Source: Salinibacterium sp. SWN248
GTDB lineage: Bacteria > Actinomycetota > Actinomycetes > Actinomycetales > Microbacteriaceae
Direction of reading: 5' to 3'
DNA: 64,000 bases
Assembly (NCBI RefSeq): GCF_015864575.1
Contig: NZ_JADYWW010000001.1
Location: 496,001 to 560,000, forward strand
The notes beneath the pieces are model-generated. The model worked only from the letters and a program-made list of their open reading frames with translations, did no database searches and had not been told where the DNA came from. This document shows, piece after piece, positions 1-9,149 of the stretch (its first letter is position 1; every line of letters starts with the position of its first letter). The position numbers and the translations under genes were made by a program.

Positions 1-1
1 C

Positions 2-271
2 GAATCGATCACCGCAACGGCAACCTACGTCATCCGTGAAAGCGATGCCGGAACGACGCTGTACGAAACGGCAACGGTCACGAGCACCGAGATCAACTCG
101 GGAGACCCCGTGGTCGCAACCGCACAGACAAGTTTGCAGCTACCTACCAAGGCACTCTCTTACACTGGGTCAGACCCCCGAGGAACCCTCGCAACCGGGT
201 TGGGCACACTGCTCGCCGGCCTCGCTCTGATCCTGCTCGCCCGCAGAAGACAACGACAGGAAAATTCATGA
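2..271 (+). CDS. C-terminal end of a sortase-anchored surface protein (5' truncated)
   Basis: The reading frame is open from the window edge to TGA at 269-271, about 89 codons. It ends with a sorting-type tail: LSYTGSDP, a hydrophobic stretch (TLLAGLALILLA) and a basic end RRRQRQ. The pentapeptide LSYTG is close to the LAXTG signal of class E actinobacterial sortases rather than classical LPXTG (family knowledge). The preceding Thr/Val-rich residues look like the end of an extracellular beta domain. The stop overlaps the ATG of the following lipoprotein (ATGA), so the two are probably co-translated. The N-terminus lies outside the window and no sortase gene is visible here. Confidence 0.75.
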   Translation, partial: ESITATATYVIRESDAGTTLYETATVTSTEINSGDPVVATAQTSLQLPTKALSYTGSDPRGTLATGLGTLLAGLALILLARRRQRQENS

Positions 272-717
272 AACTCCGCACACGACTGACCGCTACCGCT
301 GTTCCATTTGCGATTCTCGCGCTCACGCTGGCGGGATGCACCAACGGCACTGAGGAACAGCCTGACGCCACCGAAAGCTCGGCAGCGGCAGAGCAGACCC
401 CCGGGGTAACTGACATCACGGATGCTCCTGGCACCGGCGAGAACCTTGAAGGTGCTCTTGCTGATTCCACCGTTGAACAGTGCGAGCGCGATGGCGACGA
501 CTGGGTCGTGAACGGGTCTGTGACGAACTCCACCGATGCCAGCGCCACGTACCGCATCTACGTCTCACTGCTCAACGGAGCCAACGACACCCGCGCTCTC
601 ACCCAGGTGGATGTCGAGGCAACCGAGCCCGGCGCGACCACCGACTGGGAGACTGTCATTCCTGTCGCCGAAGACGAGCTCACCTGCGTGCTGCGCGTCG
701 AGCGCTACGAAGGCTAG
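268..717 (+). CDS. Small secreted lipoprotein, FxLYD-like fold
   Basis: The 149-residue product has a basic N-terminus, a hydrophobic core and the lipobox LAGC at about residues 20-23, so it should be a lipid-anchored envelope protein. A Glu/Ala/Thr-rich linker follows. The C-terminal ~75 residues (VVNGSVTNSTDASATYRIYVSLL and beyond) resemble the small beta-sandwich FxLYD domains of actinobacterial lipoproteins; two cysteines may pair. The start overlaps the stop of the surface-protein gene by four bases, implying a shared cell-envelope role. No enzyme motif is visible and the precise function is unknown. Confidence 0.8.
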   Translation: MKLRTRLTATAVPFAILALTLAGCTNGTEEQPDATESSAAAEQTPGVTDITDAPGTGENLEGALADSTVEQCERDGDDWVVNGSVTNSTDASATYRIYVSLLNGANDTRALTQVDVEATEPGATTDWETVIPVAEDELTCVLRVERYEG

Positions 718-792
718 TCGCGAACGGTCGCCCCGCACAGGGCTGCCGCCACGAGGCGGTACTCAGGCTAGGCCGCTGACGACTATCGTGGA

Positions 793-1431
793 ATGGTGAC
801 TGAACCGAACCCCAGCGTCGAGCTGTCGACCAACGGCGTGGGGCCCTGGCAGGGCGAATGGCCCACTGACGCCCACTACGATCCTGCGCTGCTCGAACGC
901 GGGGATAGTCGCAACGTTATTGACCGGTATCGCTACTGGAACATGGAATCGATCATTGCCGATCTTGACGTGACGCGGCATCCGTTCCACGTTGCCATCG
1001 AGAACTGGCAGCACGACATGAACATCGGTTCCATCGTGCGCAGCGCCAACGCGTTCGGTGCCGACACTGTGCACATCATTGGGCGGCGGCGCTGGAACAA
1101 ACGCGGCGCCATGGTCACTGACCGCTACCAGCACGTGCTGCATCATCCAGATGTCGCGGCCTTCGTCGAGTGGACTGAAGCGAACGACCTGCCGATCATC
1201 GCGATCGACAACGTGCCCGGCAGCGTCATCATCGAAACTTTTGACATCCCCAAGCGCTGCGTGCTGCTGTTCGGCCAAGAGGGCCCCGGGCTCTCTCCCG
1301 AAGCAATCGACGCTGCCACGGATGTCGTGGAGATCAGCCAGTTCGGTTCAACCCGATCCATCAATGCGTCAGCCGCGGCTGCCGTAGCGATGCATAACTG
1401 GATTACCCAGCACGTCAGCTTCACGAAGTAG
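793..1431 (+). CDS. SpoU/TrmH-family RNA 2'-O-methyltransferase
   Basis: The 212-residue protein carries the three SPOUT motifs in order: NIGSIVRSANAFG (motif 1), LLFGQEGPGLS (motif 2) and SINASAAAAVAMHNW (motif 3). These form the trefoil-knot SAM site and hold the catalytic Arg and Asn. The family methylates ribose 2'-OH in tRNA or rRNA; the exact target cannot be read from the sequence. ATG 793 is followed by GTG 796 and the ribosome-binding site is weak, so either may be used. The last 17 codons are partly duplicated at 13367-13417, where they look like the far edge of an inserted block. Confidence 0.9.
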   Translation: MVTEPNPSVELSTNGVGPWQGEWPTDAHYDPALLERGDSRNVIDRYRYWNMESIIADLDVTRHPFHVAIENWQHDMNIGSIVRSANAFGADTVHIIGRRRWNKRGAMVTDRYQHVLHHPDVAAFVEWTEANDLPIIAIDNVPGSVIIETFDIPKRCVLLFGQEGPGLSPEAIDAATDVVEISQFGSTRSINASAAAAVAMHNWITQHVSFTK

Positions 1432-1432
1432 G
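1408..1432 (+). repeat. Direct repeat, left copy (3' end of methyltransferase gene)
   Basis: These 25 bases cover the last seven codons, the TAG stop and one base beyond. They are identical to 13393-13417. The left copy is the functional gene end. Confidence 0.85.
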
Positions 1433-1468
1433 CCCGCGCGACTCGATCGGGCCCACTTCGCTTTGCCG

Positions 1469-3805
1469 TTAGTCCCTTACGACTACCGCGACGGGCGCGA
1501 TGATCATTCGGTGGTGTCCGGCAACTCGTGATTCACCGGTCACCGTGAGCGATAGCCCGTCCGTTGCGGTGTCGCTTGACGTTCCGACGCTGAAGATCAG
1601 CTCGCCCGGCTCGACAATGCGCTTCATCTCGATGCCGGTGTAGGCGCTGAGCTCAGGGCTGATCGTGAACGAGACGTGCGCCGTTTCGCCCGGTTCGAGG
1701 GAAACGCGCGCGAAACCGACGAGCTTCTGAACCGGTCGAGCCACGGTAGCAACGGGGTCGGAAAGGTAGACCTGAACGGTCTCGGAGCCGGCGGACGCGC
1801 CCGTGTTCTTCACGTCGACGGACACTGTGGTCGCGCCGTCGATGTCGACCGTCTCATCGGCGAGCACAGCCGGGGAGAGCGAAAACGTGGTGTAGCTGAG
1901 CCCGTGACCGAACGCGAATGCCGGTGAGGTGGACTGGTTGGAGATCTTGTCGATAGTGCGGGTGAGTGGCGCTCCCAGGTAGAGGTGTTGTCCGCCGCCC
2001 GTCGTGAGGGGAATCTGAACGGGGAGCTTTCCCCCGGGGTTCACGCGACCGCTGAGCACGCCAACAATTGCGCCGGCACCTTCTTCGCCCGGGATGAAGG
2101 ATTGAACCGCAGTGCGCACGCGATCACCGTACGTGAAGGCGTAGGGGCGCCCGCTGTTGGTGACTAGAATTACTGAAGCTCCGGTGTCGAGCACCGCATT
2201 CACGAGTGCTGCCTGCGTGCCGGGGAGCGCGAGATCGACGGCGTCGCATCCCTCACCAGAGGTTCCGCGCCCAAACATTCCGGGCAGGTCGCCCACCGTC
2301 AGAATGACCACGTCTGCGTCCCGTGCCAGTTCAACGGCTCGCTCGAGGTTGCCCGTCTCCGGGCCGAGAATGCTGGCGCCAGCCTCGTGGGTGACGGTCG
2401 AGTGGGGGAACTCGGCGCTCAGGGCGTCAAGGAACGACGGCACCTCGATGCCCAGTCCGAACTGCGGGTAGCGCGGCAGTACGTGCACGGGATAGGAGTA
2501 ACACCCGAGCAGTGTTCGAGGATCGGCAGCCATGGGGCCAAGCACGGCAATGCGCCCGGAGAACTCGGGGGCGAGGGGGAGCAGGTTGTCATCGTTGCGC
2601 AGCAGCACGATGGATGCTTCGGCCACAGTGCGCGCAAGGGCTCGGTTGTCAGCGGAGTCGAGGTCGATGACCCGACCGCCCGTTTCGGGGTTTTCGTCAA
2701 GGAGACCCAGCTGTGCTTTCTGCAGCAGCACGCGATGAACCGCGCGATCGACAAGAGCTTCGTCCATCTGTCCGGAGCGCACCGCTTCGACGAGGGGAGG
2801 GAAGCACATACCGTTGGGGAGCTCGACATCCATGCCGGCCGCGAGCGACAGCGCGCCAGCAGAAGCGGCGTCAGCGGCAACCCCGTGAGCGCTGGCGAGG
2901 AAAGCGATGGCCCAGTAGTCAGAGATGACCGTTCCGGTGAAACCCCACTCGTCGCGAAGGAGTTCGGTGAGTAACGCTCGATCAGCGGCAATGGGAACGC
3001 CGTCAATATCGCTGTACGAGTTCATGACCGAGCGCACGCCGCTGTCACGCACCGCAACCTCGAACGGCACCAGCATGACATCCGCGATCTCACGCGGACC
3101 CGCCGAGACGGGGGCGTGATTGCGCCCCGAGGCTGACGCCGAGTAGGCCACGAAGTGCTTCAACGTGGCGATGAGGCCACTGGCCTCCAAACCGCTGGTG
3201 TACGCGGAACCGACGGCGGCCACGAGTACCGGGTCTTCGCCGATCGTTTCCTCAACGCGACCCCAGCGGTAGTCGCGCACGACATCCAATACCGGTGAGA
3301 GGCCCTGATGTATCCCGAGAGCCCGAAGGTCGGCGCCGATCGTTTCGCCCACCTTCCTGGCAAGAGCGGGATCGAAGGTTGCTCCCCAGGCGAGCGGAGC
3401 CGGGTAGACCGTCGCCCCCAATGAGTTGACGCCAGTGAGGCACTCTTCGTGGGCAATAACGGGGATGCCGAGCCGCGAAGCATCCACGACCAGTTGTTGC
3501 TTTTCTTTCAGCCGTTGAGTGACCTCGGAAACCGTTCCCGGCTCAGTGCCAATGACGCGGGTGAAGTGGCCGAGCCCAAGCGGGGCAACCTGATCGAACG
3601 GCGGGCGGGTGGCACCGAGAGTGTCTTGCATCGGGGCAACGACTTCGCCGGCACCACGCTTGTCAAACCAATAGCCGACGAGTTGTGCGACCTTTTCTTC
3701 GAGCGTCATTTCCTCCAGTGCCGCGGTTGCGCGCTGCTCATCAGAGAGCGAGGTGTCATGCCAAGCCGCGGAGCGTGTGGGGGAAGAAACGGAGGAGGTC
3801 GTCAA
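1469..3805 (-). CDS. GH3 family beta-glycosidase (glucosidase/xylosidase type)
   Basis: The 778-residue protein has the full GH3 architecture: an N-terminal TIM-like domain with AHEECLTG, a WGRVEETIGEDP segment and LKHFVAYS, the nucleophile Asp in VISDYW at about residue 296, the alpha/beta sandwich domain, and a C-terminal FnIII-like domain. There is no signal peptide, so it should act in the cytoplasm on imported glycosides. Its start overlaps the stop of the LacI gene by four bases, so regulator and enzyme form an operon divergent from the importer. That context suggests it releases the sugar or aglycone that the downstream enzymes use. Exact linkage specificity cannot be deduced. Confidence 0.92.
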   Translation of the reverse strand: MTTSSVSSPTRSAAWHDTSLSDEQRATAALEEMTLEEKVAQLVGYWFDKRGAGEVVAPMQDTLGATRPPFDQVAPLGLGHFTRVIGTEPGTVSEVTQRLKEKQQLVVDASRLGIPVIAHEECLTGVNSLGATVYPAPLAWGATFDPALARKVGETIGADLRALGIHQGLSPVLDVVRDYRWGRVEETIGEDPVLVAAVGSAYTSGLEASGLIATLKHFVAYSASASGRNHAPVSAGPREIADVMLVPFEVAVRDSGVRSVMNSYSDIDGVPIAADRALLTELLRDEWGFTGTVISDYWAIAFLASAHGVAADAASAGALSLAAGMDVELPNGMCFPPLVEAVRSGQMDEALVDRAVHRVLLQKAQLGLLDENPETGGRVIDLDSADNRALARTVAEASIVLLRNDDNLLPLAPEFSGRIAVLGPMAADPRTLLGCYSYPVHVLPRYPQFGLGIEVPSFLDALSAEFPHSTVTHEAGASILGPETGNLERAVELARDADVVILTVGDLPGMFGRGTSGEGCDAVDLALPGTQAALVNAVLDTGASVILVTNSGRPYAFTYGDRVRTAVQSFIPGEEGAGAIVGVLSGRVNPGGKLPVQIPLTTGGGQHLYLGAPLTRTIDKISNQSTSPAFAFGHGLSYTTFSLSPAVLADETVDIDGATTVSVDVKNTGASAGSETVQVYLSDPVATVARPVQKLVGFARVSLEPGETAHVSFTISPELSAYTGIEMKRIVEPGELIFSVGTSSDTATDGLSLTVTGESRVAGHHRMIIAPVAVVVRD

Positions 3806-4836
3806 GAGTTGTTCCTGTCTAAAGGCGGTGCCGTTGATTCACGGACGACGAGGCGGGTAGCGAGTTCGATGTGGTGGGAGTCAAGATGCTCACCGGCGGC
3901 GAGCTGCTGCACGGTGCGAAGAGCCACCCGGCCGATGTCCTGCAACGGCTGATAAACGCAGGTCAGCGGGGGATTCGCCCACGACGCCACATAAGTGTCG
4001 TCATAGCCGACAAGGCTCAGGTGCTCGGGAACGCGGATGTCTAGCTGGCGCGCCGCTTCTAGTACGCCCATCGCTTGCGCATCACTCGAGGCGACAATGG
4101 CGGTGGGGCGATCGGTGCGACTGAGCAACTCGTGAGCAACGCGTTCAGCGGCATCGTGATCGAAGCTCGTGTGGGTGATGAAATCATCCGGGACGGCTAT
4201 TCCGGCGGCATCCGCTGCGGACCGAAAGCCATCGACGCGGGCGCGGGCGCTGAGCGATTCAGCCGGGCCGCCAATGATCGCAATGTTTCGGTGGCCGAGG
4301 CCAATGAGGTGCTCCGTCGCGCTGCGGCCCCCGATCCAGTTGGTGGAGCCTACCGAAGCGACCGACGACTCATCCATGCGAAGGGGGTCGATGAGTACGA
4401 TCGGGAAAGCTGATCGAGAGATCGCTTGATGGGTTGGCTCTGACATATCGACCGTGAGGATGATGGCGCCCACCCGCCCCGATCGATTGAGTCGGCGAAT
4501 CACCTCCTGATCGGATTTGTGGGGACTAGGGCGAAATCGGCCAACGACTACATCAATTCCAGCCTCTTCGGCAGCGAGGGTGACGCCGCGCAAAATTTCC
4601 ATGGCGTACGGACTGGTGAGTTTGTCGACGAGAAATTCGATCGTCGGGGCTGCGGCCGCGCCGCGCGGGCGACCGGCACCGTACCCGGTCGCTTCGATGG
4701 CGACTTCGATTCGGGCGCGCGTGGATGCCGCGACGTCGCTACGGCCGTTGAGCGCTTTTGAGGCGGTAGCGATAGAAACGCCGGCATGCTGCGCGACGTC
4801 ATTCAGCGTTGGCCGCTGTGCTTTCGTGCTTTCCAT
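3802..4836 (-). CDS. LacI family transcriptional regulator
   Basis: The 344-residue protein opens with the LacI helix-turn-helix (TLNDVAQHAGVSIATASKALNGR) and hinge, followed by a periplasmic-binding-like ligand domain (SVASVGSTNWIGGRSATEHL, then the PTAIVASSDAQAMGVLEAAR segment). It is divergent from the sugar-binding lipoprotein gene and overlaps the GH3 gene (ATGA). It most likely represses both transcription units until the transported sugar or a metabolite binds. Candidate operators lie at 4964-4971 and 4985-4999 in the shared intergenic region. Confidence 0.93.
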   Translation of the reverse strand: MESTKAQRPTLNDVAQHAGVSIATASKALNGRSDVAASTRARIEVAIEATGYGAGRPRGAAAAPTIEFLVDKLTSPYAMEILRGVTLAAEEAGIDVVVGRFRPSPHKSDQEVIRRLNRSGRVGAIILTVDMSEPTHQAISRSAFPIVLIDPLRMDESSVASVGSTNWIGGRSATEHLIGLGHRNIAIIGGPAESLSARARVDGFRSAADAAGIAVPDDFITHTSFDHDAAERVAHELLSRTDRPTAIVASSDAQAMGVLEAARQLDIRVPEHLSLVGYDDTYVASWANPPLTCVYQPLQDIGRVALRTVQQLAAGEHLDSHHIELATRLVVRESTAPPLDRNNS

Positions 4837-4930
4837 GGTGCTCCTAGTCCCGAGATCGAAAGACTATCCAAGAACTCGAAAACTTTCAATAATTCGCTCA
4901 CATAATTTTGCTGCACTCGGCAACAAATAT

Positions 4931-4999
4931 TTGACAGTACCCGCTTTCTCGCCATAGTGTGACTCTCGAGACACCGAAAGTGCTTCGAAACATTTTCGA
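4931..4999 (+). promoter_or_regulatory. Candidate promoter and LacI operators of the sugar importer operon
   Basis: A perfect -35 TTGACA at 4931-4936 and CATAGT at 4953-4958 are separated by 16 bases. Directly at the expected start site is an 8-bp palindrome TCTCGAGA (4964-4971) with the central CG typical of LacI operators. Further down is TCGAAA-CAT-TTTCGA (4985-4999). Either could be the repressor site. This is inference from sequence symmetry only. Confidence 0.5.
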
Positions 5000-5031
5000 C
5001 AAACAACTCAACGAAGAGAATTGGGACACAT

Positions 5032-6327
5032 ATGTTGCGGGCCAAAAAACAAAGATTTATGACTGGCGTTGCGGTGCTAACAGCGGGAGTTCTCGCGCTC
5101 ACCGGATGCAGCGGCTCCGGTAGCGACGGCGGCTCTTCGACGGCAGTCGTCTGGGGCGTAGAGGGCGGGCAGTCAGCCTCCTACGAAGCAGCGGTTGATC
5201 GTTGGAACGAAACCAACCCCGACAGGCCTATCGAACTTCAGATGTTCGGAAACGACGGCTACTCCGACAAGCTCCGCATCGCTCTCGGAGCAGGTCAAGG
5301 GCCCGACTTGATGTTCGGCTGGGGCGGCGGAGTGCTCGAGGGCTACGTCGACGCCGGCTACATCGATCCCATCGAAGATCCCGAGATCACCGACCGTTAT
5401 CTCGATGCCGTGAACGACAACGCCACCTTCGATGGCGCGGTCTATGGTGCTGCCATCAACAACATCCAGCCCGTTGTCATCCTGTACAACAAGGCTGTAT
5501 TCGAAGAAGTGGGAGCTACTCCTCCCGAATCATGGGACGACCTGATGGATCTCGTTCCGGTCTTCAACGACGCCGGCGTCGCGCCGATCGCGCTGGCTGG
5601 AGCGAGCAAATGGCCGCAGCTGCCGTACATCTCGTACCTGGTCGATCGAATCGGTGGCCCTGAGGTCTTCGACGCGATTGTCGCTAATGAGCCCGACGCC
5701 TGGTCAGATCCCGCTATCGCGGAATCGATCGACATGATTCAGGACCTCGTCAAGGCTGATGGCTTCAACTCAGACTTTGCCGCACTCGACTACGGAAGTG
5801 GAGCTGCGGATGCACTGCTCTACACCGGCAAGGCCGCAATGATGGTCGCTCTTTCTCAGGCCTACTCAAACATTCAGACCAAGGCCCCTGATTTCGTCGA
5901 CAGCGGCGATCTGGGCTACGTCACCTTCCCCACTGTCGGCTCAGGTTCGGGAGACACCACAGACCTCGTCGGAAACCCGTCGAACTACTGGTCGGTAGCG
6001 TCAGCGGCGACAGACGCTAATAAAGCGACTGTCACTGACTTCCTGGCGACCGAAGTGATGAACGACGCCTACATTGGTGAGGTCCTTGAGCGCTCTGCCG
6101 TTCCCGGGGTAAGCGACGCGAAAGACCTGATTGACCAGCGCGACGACGCCGACTTCCAGTCGTTCGTCTTCGATCTGTCGGATGACGCTGCGAACTTCCA
6201 GCTCTCCTGGGACCAAGCACTATCACCCGCTCAGGGCGCCGAACTCACGGTTCAGCTCGACCGAGTGTTCCTGCAGGAAATCGACGCCGACGAGTTCATG
6301 CAGCTCATGAACGCGACAATCAAGTGA
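5032..6327 (+). CDS. Sugar ABC transporter substrate-binding lipoprotein (family 1)
   Basis: The 431-residue protein has a signal peptide with lipobox LTGC near residues 23-26 and the family 1 carbohydrate-binding fold (YSDKLRIALGAGQGPDLMF, then YGAAINNIQPVVILYNK, then a TGKAAMM segment). It captures the sugar outside the membrane and delivers it to the two permeases that follow. Its stop overlaps the GTG of the first permease (GTGA). No strong ribosome-binding site precedes the ATG. The operon contains no ATPase gene, so a shared MsiK-type ATPase elsewhere is presumably used, as is common in actinobacteria. Confidence 0.92.
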   Translation: MLRAKKQRFMTGVAVLTAGVLALTGCSGSGSDGGSSTAVVWGVEGGQSASYEAAVDRWNETNPDRPIELQMFGNDGYSDKLRIALGAGQGPDLMFGWGGGVLEGYVDAGYIDPIEDPEITDRYLDAVNDNATFDGAVYGAAINNIQPVVILYNKAVFEEVGATPPESWDDLMDLVPVFNDAGVAPIALAGASKWPQLPYISYLVDRIGGPEVFDAIVANEPDAWSDPAIAESIDMIQDLVKADGFNSDFAALDYGSGAADALLYTGKAAMMVALSQAYSNIQTKAPDFVDSGDLGYVTFPTVGSGSGDTTDLVGNPSNYWSVASAATDANKATVTDFLATEVMNDAYIGEVLERSAVPGVSDAKDLIDQRDDADFQSFVFDLSDDAANFQLSWDQALSPAQGAELTVQLDRVFLQEIDADEFMQLMNATIK

Positions 6328-7265
6328 CGACCGTAACAACGACGACGGGGGGCATCCGTGCTCCCCGTCGTGGGTCGGCGCTCGCGGCTAGACAACGGTC
6401 GGGCGGGCCGTCACTCTGGTTCCTTCTTCCCGCAGCGCTCCTGTTCGGTGGCTTCGCCATCCTGCCGTTGCTGGGAGCAGTAGTTCTGTCGTTCACGCAG
6501 TGGAGCGGGCTCGGCACGCCGCAGTGGCTGGGAGCCGACAACTGGCTCTGGTTCGTCACAGACCCAGTGACCTACACGACGCTCGGCATCACGTTCGCCG
6601 TGATGTTCGGCAGCCTGCTTGTTCAGGGCCCGATCAGCATGCTTCTTGGCGTCTGGATCGCGCGCTCGGGAGGGTTCCGATCCTTCGCCGGACTCATCTT
6701 CTTTGTCCCGCTTCTGCTCTCGTCTGCGGCGGTAGCGCTCGCCTACAAGAACCTGCTTGACCCTAACTTCGGACTCTCCACGCAAGACGGCTTCGGATGG
6801 CTCGCGCATAACTGGCTCGGAGATAAAAACACGGTGCTCATCATGGTGATTCTGGTGATCGCGTGGCACTTCGTTCCCCTTCACACGCTGCTGTACCAGG
6901 GCGGTGTGCGTCAGATCCCCGCTTCGCTTTATGAGGCGGCATCGATCGACGGCGCCGGCAAAATCATGCAGTTCTTCACGATCACCGTTCCGCAGTTGAA
7001 GTACACCATCGTGACGTCATCCACGCTGATCGTGGTGGGATCGTTGACCTACTTCGACCTCATCTTCGTGATGACAGCCGGTGGGCCGGGATACGCGACA
7101 CGCGTGCTGCCGCTGCACATGTACCTCACCGGGTTCCGCTCGGCAGAGATGGGCAAGGCAAGCGTGATTGCCACGGTTCTCGTGCTGATTGGGCTTGTGC
7201 TTTCGCTTGCGCTGACGCGCTGGAGCGGGTTCTCGAAAATGAAGAGTCAACAGGAGGGAATGTAA
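6324..7265 (+). CDS. Sugar ABC transporter permease (MalF-like)
   Basis: The 313-residue protein starts at GTG overlapping the preceding stop. It has about six membrane segments, beginning LWFLLPAALLFGGFAILPLLG, and the cytoplasmic EAA loop that contacts the ATPase (YEAASIDGAGKIMQFFTITVP). It pairs with the next gene, whose ATG overlaps this TAA by one base. It forms half of the importer channel. Confidence 0.93.
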   Translation: MTTVTTTTGGIRAPRRGSALAARQRSGGPSLWFLLPAALLFGGFAILPLLGAVVLSFTQWSGLGTPQWLGADNWLWFVTDPVTYTTLGITFAVMFGSLLVQGPISMLLGVWIARSGGFRSFAGLIFFVPLLLSSAAVALAYKNLLDPNFGLSTQDGFGWLAHNWLGDKNTVLIMVILVIAWHFVPLHTLLYQGGVRQIPASLYEAASIDGAGKIMQFFTITVPQLKYTIVTSSTLIVVGSLTYFDLIFVMTAGGPGYATRVLPLHMYLTGFRSAEMGKASVIATVLVLIGLVLSLALTRWSGFSKMKSQQEGM

Positions 7266-8182
7266 TGAGTACCACCACTTCAGTGGATCCCGTGCGGGTC
7301 ACTGCACCTCCCGTTACTGCACCGCCGACTAAGTCTGCGCCCGTGCGCCGGCGGCCATCGTTGTTCAGTAAGCACACCAACATTCCTGGCGGTCTGGGTG
7401 GCGCGCTCTGGCTGATTATCGTTGTCATCCCTCTCTATTGGGTTCTGACCACTAGTTTCCGCAGCAGCACTACCTTCTTCTCCGACGCACCGTTGTCGCT
7501 TCCCTCCGAGCCGACGCTCGCCAACTATGTCAAGGTCTTCGACTCGGGATTCTTCGGGTACTTTACGAACTCGGTCATCGTGACGATTGCAGCCGTCATT
7601 ATCGCCGTGTTCGTCTCGCTCCTGGCGGCGTACACAATTGCGCGAAATACCCACGTCGTGTCACGGACTGCATTTTCGCTGGTGTTGCTCGGCCTCGCCG
7701 TTCCGCTCCAAGCGGCAATCATCCCTATCTTCTACATGCTTTCTCAGATGGGGCTTTACGACACTTTGCTGGCCCTGATCATTCCGTCAGCCGCCTTCGC
7801 AATTCCGATCACCGTGGTCATCCTGGTGAACTTTCTCCGGGATATCCCCGGTGAGCTGTTCGAGTCGATGCGTCTCGATGGCGCCACCGACTGGACGATG
7901 CTGTGGAAGCTTGTGCTTCCGCTGTCGCGTCCGGCCTTGATTACGGTCGGCATCTATAACGCTCTGGGTGTCTGGAACGGATTTCTCTTTCCGCTCGTGC
8001 TCACTCAAAGCCCATCCGTGCGGGTTCTTCCGCTTGCGCTCTGGAGCTTTCAGAGCGAACTCACGGTGGACGTTCCCGGGATTATGGCCGCAGTGGTCAT
8101 GTCGATGATCCCGATCTTGACCTTGTACATCTTCGGGCGTCGACAGCTCGTTGCAGGCTTGACGGCGGGATTCGGAAAATGA
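7265..8182 (+). CDS. Sugar ABC transporter permease (MalG-like)
   Basis: The 305-residue protein has a proline-rich cytoplasmic head and six predicted membrane helices. Its EAA loop reads FESMRLDGATDWTMLWKLVLP. It is the second channel subunit of the importer. Its stop overlaps the ATG of the TIM-barrel enzyme (ATGA), tying transport directly to catabolism. Confidence 0.93.
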   Translation: MSTTTSVDPVRVTAPPVTAPPTKSAPVRRRPSLFSKHTNIPGGLGGALWLIIVVIPLYWVLTTSFRSSTTFFSDAPLSLPSEPTLANYVKVFDSGFFGYFTNSVIVTIAAVIIAVFVSLLAAYTIARNTHVVSRTAFSLVLLGLAVPLQAAIIPIFYMLSQMGLYDTLLALIIPSAAFAIPITVVILVNFLRDIPGELFESMRLDGATDWTMLWKLVLPLSRPALITVGIYNALGVWNGFLFPLVLTQSPSVRVLPLALWSFQSELTVDVPGIMAAVVMSMIPILTLYIFGRRQLVAGLTAGFGK

Positions 8183-9147
8183 GCGACAATTCAGCAGCAG
8201 ATTCAACGTATGCCTCGAGCGCATCGTGGCCCATTGCCGCTGCGATGCTCCCCTTCGCAGCGAGCCAGGATGCTAGCCCCGAGGTGTGGTTCGATCAGCT
8301 CGCCCAGGTGGCATTCGAAGGTATCGATAGCGTCGACGTCACAGACAACTGGGTGCAGGCGGGCGATCTTTCGTCGGCACGACTCGAGGAACTGTCGGCC
8401 GTTATCGCAGAAGCTCACCTTCGACCGATTGCGATCTCAGCAATACGCCGAAGCGTGATCGACCCGGTGGCGGGCGACGACAACCTCGCCTACAGCCACC
8501 GCACCCTCGACGCAGCAGCCAGCCTCGGCATCCCGCTGGTGAGCTTCGGGCTGCACCGGCCGCTCTTGCCAGGACAAAAGACTTCGCAGTGGTTCTGGAC
8601 CGAACCCGGGCCGGTGGACGATCAAGACGACGCTACCTGGGATCTCGCGACCACGCGCATCCGCGAACTCGGCACGCACGCCGCCGACCTCGGAATCGCA
8701 GTCTCGCTGGAGATGTATGAAGACACGCTGATCGGCACTGTCGATGGCGGCCTTCGACTCGTCGAGTCGGTAGGCCTCTCCAACGTCGGCCTTAACCCCG
8801 ACCTTGGCAACATGTACCGACTGCATCGCGATATCGAGGACTTTCTCGAAGCAAGCGCGCGCTGCGCCCCGGTGTCTAACTACTGGCACGTCAAGAACTA
8901 TTTTCGAGACGAAGATCGCGAGCGTGGCTTCGTCACCACGGTGCCCGCGCCCATGGAGTTCGGCTCGATGAACTACCGGGCCGCCATCGCTGCGGCGATC
9001 GCTGCGGGTTTCGCGGCACCGTTCTGTGTCGAGCACTACGGCGGTGATGGCCTGTCTGTCGCGGCCCGCAACGCAGACTACGTGCGCCGCATGATTGCGG
9101 TCGCACTCGGAGAAGCACGCACCGCCGTGCGCGGATTGGAGAGCTGA
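8179..9147 (+). CDS. Xylose-isomerase-like TIM-barrel enzyme (isomerase/epimerase/decarboxylase family)
   Basis: The 322-residue protein belongs to the AP-endonuclease-2/xylose-isomerase-like superfamily. The usual divalent-metal ligands are visible in order: Glu in SLEMYED, Asp in GLNPDLGN, His in YWHVKNY and Glu in FCVEHYGGDG. Family members include ketose epimerases, hydroxypyruvate/2-oxo-tetronate isomerases and 3-oxo-isoapionate decarboxylase. Placed between a sugar importer and a HIBADH-type dehydrogenase plus ketose kinase, it could act on a branched or oxidised sugar acid, but the substrate is not readable from sequence. Confidence 0.8.
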   Translation: MSDNSAADSTYASSASWPIAAAMLPFAASQDASPEVWFDQLAQVAFEGIDSVDVTDNWVQAGDLSSARLEELSAVIAEAHLRPIAISAIRRSVIDPVAGDDNLAYSHRTLDAAASLGIPLVSFGLHRPLLPGQKTSQWFWTEPGPVDDQDDATWDLATTRIRELGTHAADLGIAVSLEMYEDTLIGTVDGGLRLVESVGLSNVGLNPDLGNMYRLHRDIEDFLEASARCAPVSNYWHVKNYFRDEDRERGFVTTVPAPMEFGSMNYRAAIAAAIAAGFAAPFCVEHYGGDGLSVAARNADYVRRMIAVALGEARTAVRGLES

Positions 9148-9149
9148 CA

